A DNA stretch of 64,000 nucleotides from Halomonas sp. M4R1S46. Lineage in GTDB: Bacteria > Pseudomonadota > Gammaproteobacteria > Pseudomonadales > Halomonadaceae. The notes beneath the pieces are model-generated. The model saw only the letters and a program-made list of their open reading frames with translations, made no database searches and had not been told where the DNA came from. Position 1 is the stretch's first letter. The number at the start of each line of letters is the position of its first letter. This document shows positions 32,930 to 41,377 of the stretch, in pieces. Position numbers and translations under genes: made by a program. The stretch covers positions 1,860,001 to 1,924,000 of the forward strand of contig NZ_CP107008.1 in the NCBI RefSeq assembly GCF_025725685.1, written 5' to 3'.

Positions 32930-33657
32930 AGGTCGCGGCCCTGGATCAGCTGTGGGTCTACCTGTCGGGCAACCCGCTGCTGTCGCTGCTGATCACCCTG
33001 CTGGCGTTCCTGCTGGCGGTGAGGATCAACCGGGCCCTCGGCGGCACGCCGCTGCTGCATCCGGTGACGCTGGCCATCGCCATGCTGATCGGCTTCCTGC
33101 TGCTGGTGGACATGGACTACGCCACCTATTTCGAGGGGGCCCAGTTCATCCACTTCCTGCTCGGCCCGGCCACGGTCGCGCTGGCCATCCCGCTCTACGA
33201 TCACCGCGAGCGCGTGCAGCGCCTGTTGCTGCCGTTGCTGGTGGCCTGCCTCACCGGCATCGTCACCGCCGTGGCCAGCACCCTGGGGCTGGCCATGCTG
33301 TTCGGGGCGCGCCACGAGACCCTGATGTCGCTGGCGCCGCGCTCGGTGACCTCGCCCATCGCCATGGGCATCGCCGAGCAGATCGGCGGCATCCCCTCGC
33401 TGGCGGCAGGACTGGTACTGCTGACCGGCTCCATCGGCTGCATCCTCGGTCCCGCCATCTTCCGCCTGTTGAGGGTCACGGACCCGGCGGTACAGGGCTT
33501 CACCATGGGGCTGGCCGCCCACGGCTTCGGCACCGCGCATTCCTTTGCGCGGCTCGGCGCCGTCGCGGGGGCGTTCTCGGGGCTCTCCATGGGGCTGACG
33601 GGGCTGCTGACGGCCTTCCTGCTGCCGGTGATCACGCGCGTGCTGGGGCTCAACTAG
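32926..33657 (+). CDS. lrgB: LrgB/CidB-family membrane protein
   Basis: 243 residues, about 7-8 helices. ALGGTPLLHPVTLAI, LGPATVALAIPLYDH, LAPRSVTSPIAMGIAEQIGG and GFTMGLAAHGFGTA are the LrgB signatures. ATG 32926 overlaps the lrgA stop; the longer open frame upstream is antisense-like in lrgA. Confidence 0.9.
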   Translation: MKVAALDQLWVYLSGNPLLSLLITLLAFLLAVRINRALGGTPLLHPVTLAIAMLIGFLLLVDMDYATYFEGAQFIHFLLGPATVALAIPLYDHRERVQRLLLPLLVACLTGIVTAVASTLGLAMLFGARHETLMSLAPRSVTSPIAMGIAEQIGGIPSLAAGLVLLTGSIGCILGPAIFRLLRVTDPAVQGFTMGLAAHGFGTAHSFARLGAVAGAFSGLSMGLTGLLTAFLLPVITRVLGLN

Positions 33658-33703
33658 TCGACCCCGCGGGGCAGGCAATGCCGGCGGGATCGAGGCCGTG
33701 GGG

Positions 33704-34060
33704 TCAGAGTTCCTCCCAGATCCGCTTGCGAAAGTCCTCTGACAGCTCGGCGACCTTCTCGAGCCGCTGCATATGAGTCTGGGTGACGTCTTCCATGAGC
33801 TTCTGGTAGCACTCATGGAGGTCCTGCGGGTTGGCGGGGGTCTCGCTGCTCATGCACCCGGACAGCCGCTGACCGCTCTCGGCCAGTGCATGCAGGCATT
33901 GTGCCTCGAACTGCATGGCTTCCGCGAGGCTCTCCATCCAGGCCAGTTGCATGCGGGCCATGGGCGTGACGCCCTGGAGCCACTGCTGGCTCCACCACTG
34001 CATCATGGCGTCATTGGGCGCCTTGAGCGCATCGGCGGCATCACCCTGTCGTTCAGTCAT
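33704..34060 (-). CDS. Phasin-like small protein (tentative)
   Basis: 118 residues, helical and amphipathic, with MMQWWSQQWLQGVTPMARMQ and a run of charged heptads toward the C-terminus. It looks like the short phasin-type proteins that coat polyhydroxyalkanoate granules, but no diagnostic motif settles this. AGGAG lies eight bases before ATG 34060. It is convergent with lrgB. Confidence 0.5.
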   Translation of the reverse strand: MTERQGDAADALKAPNDAMMQWWSQQWLQGVTPMARMQLAWMESLAEAMQFEAQCLHALAESGQRLSGCMSSETPANPQDLHECYQKLMEDVTQTHMQRLEKVAELSEDFRKRIWEEL

Positions 34061-34269
34061 CACGGGTCTCCTGGAAAGGTAGGGAACAGGCATAACGGAG
34101 GGCCACGATCATGGCGCCTTCCGCATCTCACCAGTATAGAAGGGCATGGCTGCCCCGGCGCTCCCGTTGCGCGGTGCCGTCGGCTTCGGTGATGTGGATC
34201 AACGCCCCGCCGCCGTCAGGCTGGGCCATACTCCCGGGGCAGAGACGCCCAACGCCGAGGAACTCGCCC

Positions 34270-34443
34270 ATGTGGAACGTGATCAAGTCGGTGCTGGCCG
34301 CCTTCTTCGGGGTCCAGAAGGAGGAACGTCGGCGCGAGGACTTCGCGAAGGGCCGGCCCGGCCCTTTCATCGTCGTCGGCGTGGTGATGGGCATCGTCCT
34401 GGTCGTGCTGATCGCGCTGGTAGCCTCGCTGGCCGCGAAATGA
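34270..34443 (+). CDS. DUF2970 small membrane protein
   Basis: 57 residues. MWNVIKSVLAAFFGVQKEERR, then one transmembrane segment (about 33-55). This is the DUF2970 pattern of proteobacteria, often near respiratory oxidase genes. GAGGA lies before ATG 34270. Function unknown. Confidence 0.8.
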   Translation: MWNVIKSVLAAFFGVQKEERRREDFAKGRPGPFIVVGVVMGIVLVVLIALVASLAAK

Positions 34444-34566
34444 CGCCTCGCTGAACGTTGATAGTCGCGTTTACGGGGGGCGACGCCCGTCGCCGGTGTC
34501 GTGCCATCGGCCTTCTATACTCGATCAAGGCATGGCTAATACAACAACGCGATTCAGGAGGGGGCG

Positions 34567-35685
34567 ATGCGCAAGCGGCTCGTGTTGATGGCGGCGGGAA
34601 CCGCCTTCACGGGACTGTCCCAGGGCGTGCTGGCCAACGGCTGGAACATGCCGGTCGGGGTGACCGACGTCAGTCGCGAGATCCACTCCCTGCACATGAT
34701 CATCTTCTGGATCTGCGTGGTCATCGGGATCGTCGTCTTCGGGGCGATGTTCTATTCGCTGTACCGCTACCGTCGCTCCCAGGGGGCCAAGGCCACCCAG
34801 TTTCACGAGCACACCACCGTCGAGATCATCTGGACCGTCATTCCCCTGCTGATCCTCGTCGGCATGGCCGTCCCGGCCACCGCCACCCTGAAGACCATGT
34901 ACGACGCCTCCGAGGCGGACCTCGACGTCATGGTCACCGGCCAGCAGTGGCGCTGGCGCTACGAGTACATGGGGGAGGAGGTGTCCTTCACCTCGAACCT
35001 GGCCACGCCCCGCGCGCAGATCGAGGGCAGCGACGCCAAGGACGACACCTACCTGCTGGAGGTCGACGAGCCCCTGGTCCTGCCGACGGGGCGCAAGGTG
35101 CGCCTGCTGCTCACCTCCGACGACGTCATTCATTCCTGGTGGGTGCCCGACCTGGCGGTCAAGCAGGATGCCGTGCCCGGCTTCGTCAACGAGAACTGGG
35201 TGCGCATCAACGAGCCCGGCATCTATCGCGGCCAGTGTGCCGAACTGTGTGGTCGCGACCATGGCTTCATGCCGGTGGTGGTCAAGGCGGTGGAGCCCGA
35301 CCAGTTCGACACCTGGCTCGCCCAGCGCAAGGAAGCGGCGGCGCAGGAGGCCATGGGCGTGGATCGCGAATGGTCCCGGGAGGAGCTGATGGAGCGGGGC
35401 GAGCAGGTCTACGGCACCATCTGCGCGTCCTGTCACCAGCCCGACGGTTCCGGCAACCCGCCGACCTTCCCGGCCCTGGCCGGCAACCAGGCGCTGTTGG
35501 ACGACCGGGAATGGCATATCGATACCGTCGTCAACGGCGTCTCGGGCTCCGCCATGCCGGCCTTCCGCAGTACCCTCAATCCGGTGGAGATCGCCGCCGT
35601 GATTACCTATGAGCGCAATGCCTGGGGCAACGAGACCGGCGATGTCATTCAGCCCTCGGCCATTGCCGAGCAGCTTTCCGACTAG
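34567..35685 (+). CDS. ctaC: Cytochrome c oxidase subunit II with one cytochrome c domain (second oxidase)
   Basis: 372 residues. An N-terminal signal peptide (MRKRLVLMAAGTAFTGLSQG), two transmembrane helices, a cupredoxin domain with CuA ligands in CAELCGRDHGFM, and a single haem c motif CASCH near residue 290. It opens the canonical aa3 operon. CAGGAGGGGG precedes the ATG, and TATACT at 34516-34521 could be the -10 element. Compared with the first oxidase (23129-24526) it has one haem domain instead of two. Confidence 0.95.
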   Translation: MRKRLVLMAAGTAFTGLSQGVLANGWNMPVGVTDVSREIHSLHMIIFWICVVIGIVVFGAMFYSLYRYRRSQGAKATQFHEHTTVEIIWTVIPLLILVGMAVPATATLKTMYDASEADLDVMVTGQQWRWRYEYMGEEVSFTSNLATPRAQIEGSDAKDDTYLLEVDEPLVLPTGRKVRLLLTSDDVIHSWWVPDLAVKQDAVPGFVNENWVRINEPGIYRGQCAELCGRDHGFMPVVVKAVEPDQFDTWLAQRKEAAAQEAMGVDREWSREELMERGEQVYGTICASCHQPDGSGNPPTFPALAGNQALLDDREWHIDTVVNGVSGSAMPAFRSTLNPVEIAAVITYERNAWGNETGDVIQPSAIAEQLSD

Positions 35686-35730
35686 CCGGGCTGTCCCACC
35701 CTCACGAGACGGCAACCAGGGAGAACTTCG

Positions 35731-37362
35731 ATGGCGTCGCACCTGCCTCCCAAGCCCATCGCGCAGTATGAAGAGACCGCGGGCGGCGGCCTGGCCGCCG
35801 GGGCGCAGCATGCCCCGCGTGGCCTGATGCGCTGGCTCCTGACCACCAACCACAAGGAGATCGGGACCCTCTACCTGATCTTCTCCCTGACCATGTTCTT
35901 CATCGGCGGCATCTTCGCCATGGTCGTTCGGGCGGAACTCTTCCAGCCGGGGCTGCAGCTGGTACAGCCGGAGTTCTTCAACCAGATGACCACCATGCAT
36001 GGCCTGATCATGGTGTTCGGGGCGGTGATGCCGGCCTTCGTGGGGCTGGCCAACTGGATGGTTCCCCTGCAGATCGGCGCGCCCGACATGGCCCTGCCGC
36101 GGCTCAACAACTTCAGCTTCTGGCTGCTGCCCGTGGCCTTCTTGATGCTGCTGTCGACCCTGGTGATGCCCGGTGGGGCGCCCGACTTCGGCTGGACCTT
36201 CTATGCGCCGCTGTCCACCACCTACGCGCCGCCGTCCACGACCTTCTTCATCTTCTCGCTGCACCTGGCCGGGATCAGCTCGATCCTGGGGGCCATCAAC
36301 ATCATCGCCACCATCCTCAACCTGCGGGCCCCGGGGATGCGCATGATGGACATGCCGCTGTTCGTGTGGACCTGGCTGATCACCGCCTTCCTGTTGATCG
36401 CGGTGATGCCGGTGTTGGCCGGCGTGATCACCATGATGCTGCTGGATATCAACTTCGGCACCAGCTTCTTCAATGCGGCGGGGGGCGGTGACCCGGTGCT
36501 CTTCCAGCACCTGTTCTGGTTCTTCGGCCATCCCGAGGTCTACATCATGATCCTGCCGGCCTTCGGCATCGTCTCGGTGATCATCCCGACCTTCGCCCGC
36601 AAGCGGCTGTTCGGCTATGCCTCCATGGTCTACGCCACGGCCTCCATCGCCATCCTGTCGTTCCTGGTCTGGGCCCACCACATGTTCGTCGTGGGCCTGC
36701 CATTGGTGGCGGAGCTATTCTTCATGTACACCACCATGCTGATCGCGGTGCCCACCGGGGTGAAGGTCTTCAACTGGATCGCCACCCTGTTTGGCGGCTC
36801 GATCAGCTTCGAGCCGCCGATGCTGTTCTCCCTGGCCTTCGTCGTGCTGTTCACCATCGGCGGCTTCTCCGGGCTGATGCTGGCCATCTCGCCGGCCGAC
36901 TTCCAGTACCACGATACCTACTTCGTGGTGGCGCACTTCCACTATGTGCTGGTGCCCGGGGCGGTGTTCGCCATCATGGCCGGGGTCTACTACTGGCTGC
37001 CCAAGTGGACCGGCCACTATCCGCACCTGCGCCTGTCCCAGTGGCACTTCTGGCTGTCGGTGATCGGCGTGAACCTGACCTTCTTTCCCATGCACTTCGC
37101 CGGGCTCGCGGGCATGCCGCGGCGCATCCCCGACTACGCGCTGCAGTTCGCCGACTTCAACATGGTGACCAGCCTCGGTGCCTTCCTGTTCGGCGCCTCG
37201 CAGCTGCTGTTCGTGTGGGTGGTGATCAAGTGCGTGCGCGGCGGCGAGAAGGCGCCGGCTCGGGCCTGGGAGGGGGCCGAGGACCTGGAGTGGAGCGTGC
37301 CGAGTCCGGCCCCGCTGCACACCTTCGAGACGCCTCCCGACTTCCAACCGCAGCAGCACTGA
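35731..37362 (+). CDS. ctaD: Cytochrome c oxidase subunit I (second oxidase)
   Basis: 543 residues, the normal length. Ligand motifs: TTMHGLIMVF (haem a), FFGHPEVYIM (CuB histidine and the His-Tyr pair), WAHHMF (CuB), VAHFHYVLV (haem a3/a). It catalyses oxygen reduction with proton pumping. Subunit II lies 45 bp upstream and the assembly gene ctaG follows at 15 bp, so one operon. Confidence 0.97.
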   Translation: MASHLPPKPIAQYEETAGGGLAAGAQHAPRGLMRWLLTTNHKEIGTLYLIFSLTMFFIGGIFAMVVRAELFQPGLQLVQPEFFNQMTTMHGLIMVFGAVMPAFVGLANWMVPLQIGAPDMALPRLNNFSFWLLPVAFLMLLSTLVMPGGAPDFGWTFYAPLSTTYAPPSTTFFIFSLHLAGISSILGAINIIATILNLRAPGMRMMDMPLFVWTWLITAFLLIAVMPVLAGVITMMLLDINFGTSFFNAAGGGDPVLFQHLFWFFGHPEVYIMILPAFGIVSVIIPTFARKRLFGYASMVYATASIAILSFLVWAHHMFVVGLPLVAELFFMYTTMLIAVPTGVKVFNWIATLFGGSISFEPPMLFSLAFVVLFTIGGFSGLMLAISPADFQYHDTYFVVAHFHYVLVPGAVFAIMAGVYYWLPKWTGHYPHLRLSQWHFWLSVIGVNLTFFPMHFAGLAGMPRRIPDYALQFADFNMVTSLGAFLFGASQLLFVWVVIKCVRGGEKAPARAWEGAEDLEWSVPSPAPLHTFETPPDFQPQQH

Positions 37363-37377
37363 CCTCCGGAGGCTGGC

Positions 37378-37971
37378 ATGGCGGCGAACGGCGAGCACCA
37401 GGCGAGACAGGCGGGGGTCCGGCGCACCGTGGCGCGGACGCTGGTGGTGCTGGCCGGCATGTTCGTCTTCGCCTTCGCGCTGGTGCCCCTCTACGACGTC
37501 TTCTGCCAGGTGACGGGACTCAACGGCAAGACCAGCGGCCGCGCCCAGGCCCTCGTGCATGCCGATGTCGACACGTCGCGCACCATCACCGTGCAGTTCC
37601 TCACCCGGGGCAGCTCCGGCTTGCCCTGGGAGCTGGAGACCGATACGCGCCAGGTGCGCGTGCACCCCGGCGAGAGCCGCGAGGTCTTCTTCCGGTTTCG
37701 CAACCGGGGCGAGGAGGCGAGCCGGGCGCGGGCGGTGCCCAGCGTGTCGCCCTCCGAGGCCTCCCTGCACCTGCGCAAGATCACCTGTTTCTGCTTCCAG
37801 GAGCAGCGGCTCGCCGGCGGGGAGCGGCTCGAGGCGCCGCTGGTCTTCCAGCTGACGCCCGACCTCCCCGACGACATCAAGACCGTGACCCTGGTCTACA
37901 CCCTCTATCCCGTGGAGCAGGCGCTGGCACGGCGCTACCTGGGGTTCATCAGTGAAGGAGACCGAGCATGA
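37378..37971 (+). CDS. ctaG: CtaG/Cox11 copper chaperone for CuB
   Basis: 197 residues. One N-terminal membrane anchor (VARTLVVLAGMFVFAFALVPLYDVFC), then a periplasmic immunoglobulin-like domain with the copper motif ITCFCFQEQ. Cox11 delivers copper to CuB in subunit I. It overlaps subunit III by 4 bp. Confidence 0.95.
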   Translation: MAANGEHQARQAGVRRTVARTLVVLAGMFVFAFALVPLYDVFCQVTGLNGKTSGRAQALVHADVDTSRTITVQFLTRGSSGLPWELETDTRQVRVHPGESREVFFRFRNRGEEASRARAVPSVSPSEASLHLRKITCFCFQEQRLAGGERLEAPLVFQLTPDLPDDIKTVTLVYTLYPVEQALARRYLGFISEGDRA

Positions 37972-38831
37972 GCGGTGGCACCTACTACGTACCGGCCTCC
38001 AGCAAGTGGCCGGTGCTGGCCTCCCTGGCGCTGGGGGCGATGATGGCGGGGGCCGGCACCCTGCTGGTTTACGGTATCGCCGGGCTGCCGGTGATGGTGG
38101 TGGGCCTGTTGGCCATCCTCGCGGTGATGACGCTGTGGTTCCGCGATGTCATCCACGAGTCGCGCAGCGGCCTCTACGATGCGCAGATGGACCGCTCCTT
38201 CCGCTGGGGCATGGGCTGGTTCATCTTCTCGGAGGTGATGTTCTTCGCCGCCTTCTTCGGCACGCTCTACTATGTGCGCACCTTCGCGCTGCCCTGGCTG
38301 GACGGCGAGGGCGCCAAGGGGGTGGCCGCCCTGCTGTGGCCCGACTTCACCGCCTCCTGGCCGCTGATGAACCCGCCCGACGCGTCCATCGAGGGGCCTC
38401 ACGAGACCTTCAGTCCCTGGCACCTGCCGCTGGTCAACACCCTGATCCTGGTCAGCTCGAGCATCACCCTGACGGTGGCCCACGAGGGCCTCAAGGAAGG
38501 CTACCGCACCACCGCCCGTCACTGGCTGCTGGGCACCGTGCTGCTGGGGCTTTGCTTCATCACCATCCAGGGGTTCGAGTACTACGAGGCCTACAGCCAC
38601 TATGGCATCACCCTGCAGGCGGGCATCTATGGGGCGACCTTCTTCCTGCTGACCGGCTTTCACGGCCTGCACGTGATCATCGGCACCATCATCCTGATCT
38701 CGATCCTGGCCAGGGTGCAGCGGGGCCATTTCACCCGCGACGACCACTTCGGCTTCGAGGCGGCCGCCTGGTACTGGCACTTCGTGGACGTGGTGTGGAT
38801 CGGCCTGTTCACCTTCGTCTATGTCTTCTGA
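37968..38831 (+). CDS. ctaE: Cytochrome c oxidase subunit III (second oxidase)
   Basis: 287 residues, about seven helices. RSFRWGMGWFIFSEVMFFAAF, VNTLILVSSSITLTVAH, LTGFHGLHVIIGTI and AWYWHFVDVVWIGLF are the standard COX3 landmarks. It overlaps ctaG by ATGA. Confidence 0.95.
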   Translation: MSGGTYYVPASSKWPVLASLALGAMMAGAGTLLVYGIAGLPVMVVGLLAILAVMTLWFRDVIHESRSGLYDAQMDRSFRWGMGWFIFSEVMFFAAFFGTLYYVRTFALPWLDGEGAKGVAALLWPDFTASWPLMNPPDASIEGPHETFSPWHLPLVNTLILVSSSITLTVAHEGLKEGYRTTARHWLLGTVLLGLCFITIQGFEYYEAYSHYGITLQAGIYGATFFLLTGFHGLHVIIGTIILISILARVQRGHFTRDDHFGFEAAAWYWHFVDVVWIGLFTFVYVF

Positions 38832-38837
38832 CCGGCC

Positions 38838-39032
38838 TCAGCCGGCGAGGTCGCCGATGTAGAAGCCGTAGACGAGCAGGGTCATCAGCAGCGCCGCCAG
38901 GCCCACCCGAAGCTTGAGGGAGACGAGCACCCGCCGCGAGCGACCGCCGTCCTTGATCAGGAAGCCGGCACCGGCCGCAAGGCTCGCCACCATTGTAAGA
39001 AAGACGAAGGCAATCAGGGTCTTGAGCAGCAT
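38838..39032 (-). CDS. DUF2909 twin-transmembrane protein
   Basis: 64 residues with two hydrophobic helices (about 4-24 and 42-62), MLLKTLIAFVFLTMVASLAA at the start. Family DUF2909 occurs opposite the cox operon in many gammaproteobacteria. Its ATG shares CATG at 39030-39033 with the likely start of SURF1 on the other strand. GGAG lies six bases upstream. Role unknown, probably oxidase-related. Confidence 0.8.
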   Translation of the reverse strand: MLLKTLIAFVFLTMVASLAAGAGFLIKDGGRSRRVLVSLKLRVGLAALLMTLLVYGFYIGDLAG

Positions 39033-39768
39033 GGAACACTCCGTGAAAGGGTCATCCACCAAGCGGCCTGCCGGTCGGCGCCTGACCATCTGGTGCGGGT
39101 TCTGGACCTGCCTGGTGGGACTGGGGCTGGCACTGGGACTATGGCAGTGGGAGCGGGCCGCCGACAAGCGGGAGATGCTGGCGAGCTTCGCGTCGGCGCC
39201 GCGCCTGGAGGCCCCTCGGACGGCGCCCCCGAACGGGGCCCGCCTGACCCTGGAGGGGGAATACCTCGCCGACGAGACGCTGTTTCTGGATAACCGGACC
39301 CATGATGGCCGGCTCGGGGTGGCGGTGCTGACGCCATTGCGCGGCGAGGATGGCCGTCTGTGGCTGGTCGAGCGCGGCTTCCTGGCCACCGGCCCGAGCC
39401 GGGCGACGCCCGCCGTGGCCACCCCCGAGGGGACGGTCCGGCTGCGGGGGCGCTGGCAGGTCGCCGGCGAGGCGGCCCCGGTGTTCGGGCCCAACCGCGA
39501 GGGCCAGCGGCTGCAGCGCATCGACCTGGCCGCCTGGCCGTCCCCGGGGGCCTTCGCCCATGCCGGCTGGCTACACTTGGAGAGCGGCCCCGGCCATCTC
39601 GCCTCCTGGTGGCAGCCCAACGTCCTGCCCCCGGCCCGTCATCTCGGCTACGCCGTTCAGTGGTGGGGGCTTGCCCTGGCCGCCCTGGTGATGATGGTCG
39701 TCGGTGGCCGCCGGCTGCGTCGAGACGGCCGTGCCTGTCAACGATCCCCCGAGGAGGCGCACCCATGA
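39031..39768 (+). CDS. SURF1-family oxidase assembly protein
   Basis: 245 residues. Two transmembrane helices at the ends flank a periplasmic domain; ALGLWQWERAADK near residue 35, LTLEGEYL and LDNRTHDGRLGVAVLTPL, and LVERGFL are SURF1 signatures. The family assists haem a insertion into subunit I. ATG 39031 is used; GTG 39043 is an alternative and has a better GGA spacing. It overlaps the next gene by ATGA. Confidence 0.88.
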   Translation: MEHSVKGSSTKRPAGRRLTIWCGFWTCLVGLGLALGLWQWERAADKREMLASFASAPRLEAPRTAPPNGARLTLEGEYLADETLFLDNRTHDGRLGVAVLTPLRGEDGRLWLVERGFLATGPSRATPAVATPEGTVRLRGRWQVAGEAAPVFGPNREGQRLQRIDLAAWPSPGAFAHAGWLHLESGPGHLASWWQPNVLPPARHLGYAVQWWGLALAALVMMVVGGRRLRRDGRACQRSPEEAHP

Positions 39769-40301
39769 GCCTGTCCCGTCCCGTCCGTTCCCGGCTCAAG
39801 CTGGCCGCCCTGTTCGCGGTCTTCACGCTGCCCATGGCCATGGCCTGGGGCATGGTGGAGTGGCGCCTGGGCATTCCCGAGGGGCGCACCGCCCACGGCA
39901 CCCTGCATCCCGAGGTCCCGGGGCTGGCGAGTTGGCCGCTGACCGGGGTGGCCAAGGACGGCGCCGATGACTGGCTGCTGGCCTTCGATTGTCCGCAGTC
40001 TTGCCCGCAGGCGGCCGATCGCTGGTGGCGGCTGCACCGCGCCCTGGGGCGCGATGCCCACCGGGTCAGCCGTCTGCGCATCGGCGGCAGCGCCCCGGCG
40101 CTGCCGGGCGAGGCCGTCGCCGCCTGGACGGGCGCAGCGCCGGCGTGGCGGGTGCCGGGCGCGCTATGGATTCTCGATCCCGAGGGCCGGGCGGTGCTGC
40201 GCTATGGGGCCGATGTCGAGACCGCACAGGTCCTCGAGGACGTCGAGCGGTTGCTGCGCCTCAATCCCGAGCCGCCCCTGGCGCGGCTCCATGCGGAGTG
40301 A
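39765..40301 (+). CDS. Sco-like membrane-anchored protein of cox cluster
   Basis: 178 residues. One N-terminal membrane anchor (about 11-32), then a thioredoxin-like domain in which LLAFDCPQSCPQ places a CxxxC pair where Sco proteins bind copper. The C-terminal part carries PGALWILDPEGRAVLRYG, a Sco/thioredoxin-like strand. No third copper ligand histidine could be placed confidently. It sits between SURF1 (overlap 4 bp) and ctaA (5 bp gap), so a role in CuA or haem assembly is likely but inferred. Confidence 0.7.
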   Translation: MSLSRPVRSRLKLAALFAVFTLPMAMAWGMVEWRLGIPEGRTAHGTLHPEVPGLASWPLTGVAKDGADDWLLAFDCPQSCPQAADRWWRLHRALGRDAHRVSRLRIGGSAPALPGEAVAAWTGAAPAWRVPGALWILDPEGRAVLRYGADVETAQVLEDVERLLRLNPEPPLARLHAE

Positions 40302-40306
40302 GGGCC

Positions 40307-41377
40307 ATGGTCGAGGAGCGGGAGCGTGAGCGACGCCGACTGCGCTGGTTGTGTCGGCTGACCCTGCTGGGGGCCGTGTTCACGGCCCTGGTGGTCCTGG
40401 CCGGGGCCTGGACCCGGCTGGTGGATGCCGGGCTGGGCTGTCCCGACTGGCCGGGCTGCTATGGGGCCCTGGTGGTACCGGATGCCGGGCGGGCCATGGC
40501 GCACACGCCGGAGGTCCCGCTGGAAGCCGCCAAGGCCTGGATGGAAATGATCCACCGCTACCTGGCGTCCACCCTCGGGCTGCTGGTCATCGCCGTGGTC
40601 GTGCTGGGCGCTTCCCTGCGTCGCCGCGTCGGTTATCCCTGGTGGCTGTCCCTGGGCCTGTTCGGGGCGATCCTGCTGCAGGGCGCCTTCGGGGCCTTCA
40701 CCGTCACCCTCAAGCTGTGGCCCCAGGTGGTGACCCTGCACCTGCTCGGCGGCCTCGCCATCATGGGGCTCTTCCTGTGGCTGCACCTGCGCTTGCGACG
40801 GCTGATCGCCGGTGCGGCCTCGCCGTCCCCCCGGCGCCTGACGCCACTGTGGTCGGCGGCCGTGGTGTTGCTGGTGGGCCAGCTGGCCCTGGGTGGCTGG
40901 ACCTCGAGCAACTATGCCGGCATCGCCTGCCAGGGCTTCCCCACCTGCAACACCCAATGGTGGCCGGCGCTGGACTGGCGCGAAGGCTTCAACCTGGCCC
41001 AGACCGTGGGCCCCAGCTACCTGCATGGCCAGCTCCATGCCGAGGCCCGCTCGGCCATCCAGGTCGGCCACCGCCTCGGCGCCCTGGCCCTGGTGGCCTG
41101 CCTGCTGACCCTCGGGTTGCGCCACCGGCGTGATCCGCGGCTGCGCGGCTGGCTCGGCATGCTTTGCAGCGCCTGCCTGCTGCAGGCCTCCCTCGGCATC
41201 GCCAATGTGCTGCTGTGGCTGCCGCTGTGGCTCGCGCTGATGCACACCGCCGGGGCGGTGGTGCTGGTCGCCGCCATGGTGCTGGCGGTCTGGCACTGGC
41301 GCTGGCCGGCCGCCCGCGACGCGGCGACCACTCGACAACACGCGAAAGGAGGGGAGTCATGCCTGACGGTATCGTGA
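40307..41377 (+). CDS. ctaA: Haem A synthase CtaA/COX15
   Basis: 356 residues, about eight helices. LVDAGLGCPDWPGCYG carries the extracellular cysteine pair; EMIHRYLAS and QVGHRLGALAL supply conserved haem-ligand histidines, and NYAGIACQGFPTCN a second cysteine pair. It oxidises haem O to haem A. The gene overlaps ctaB by 19 bp. Confidence 0.94.
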   Translation: MVEERERERRRLRWLCRLTLLGAVFTALVVLAGAWTRLVDAGLGCPDWPGCYGALVVPDAGRAMAHTPEVPLEAAKAWMEMIHRYLASTLGLLVIAVVVLGASLRRRVGYPWWLSLGLFGAILLQGAFGAFTVTLKLWPQVVTLHLLGGLAIMGLFLWLHLRLRRLIAGAASPSPRRLTPLWSAAVVLLVGQLALGGWTSSNYAGIACQGFPTCNTQWWPALDWREGFNLAQTVGPSYLHGQLHAEARSAIQVGHRLGALALVACLLTLGLRHRRDPRLRGWLGMLCSACLLQASLGIANVLLWLPLWLALMHTAGAVVLVAAMVLAVWHWRWPAARDAATTRQHAKGGESCLTVS

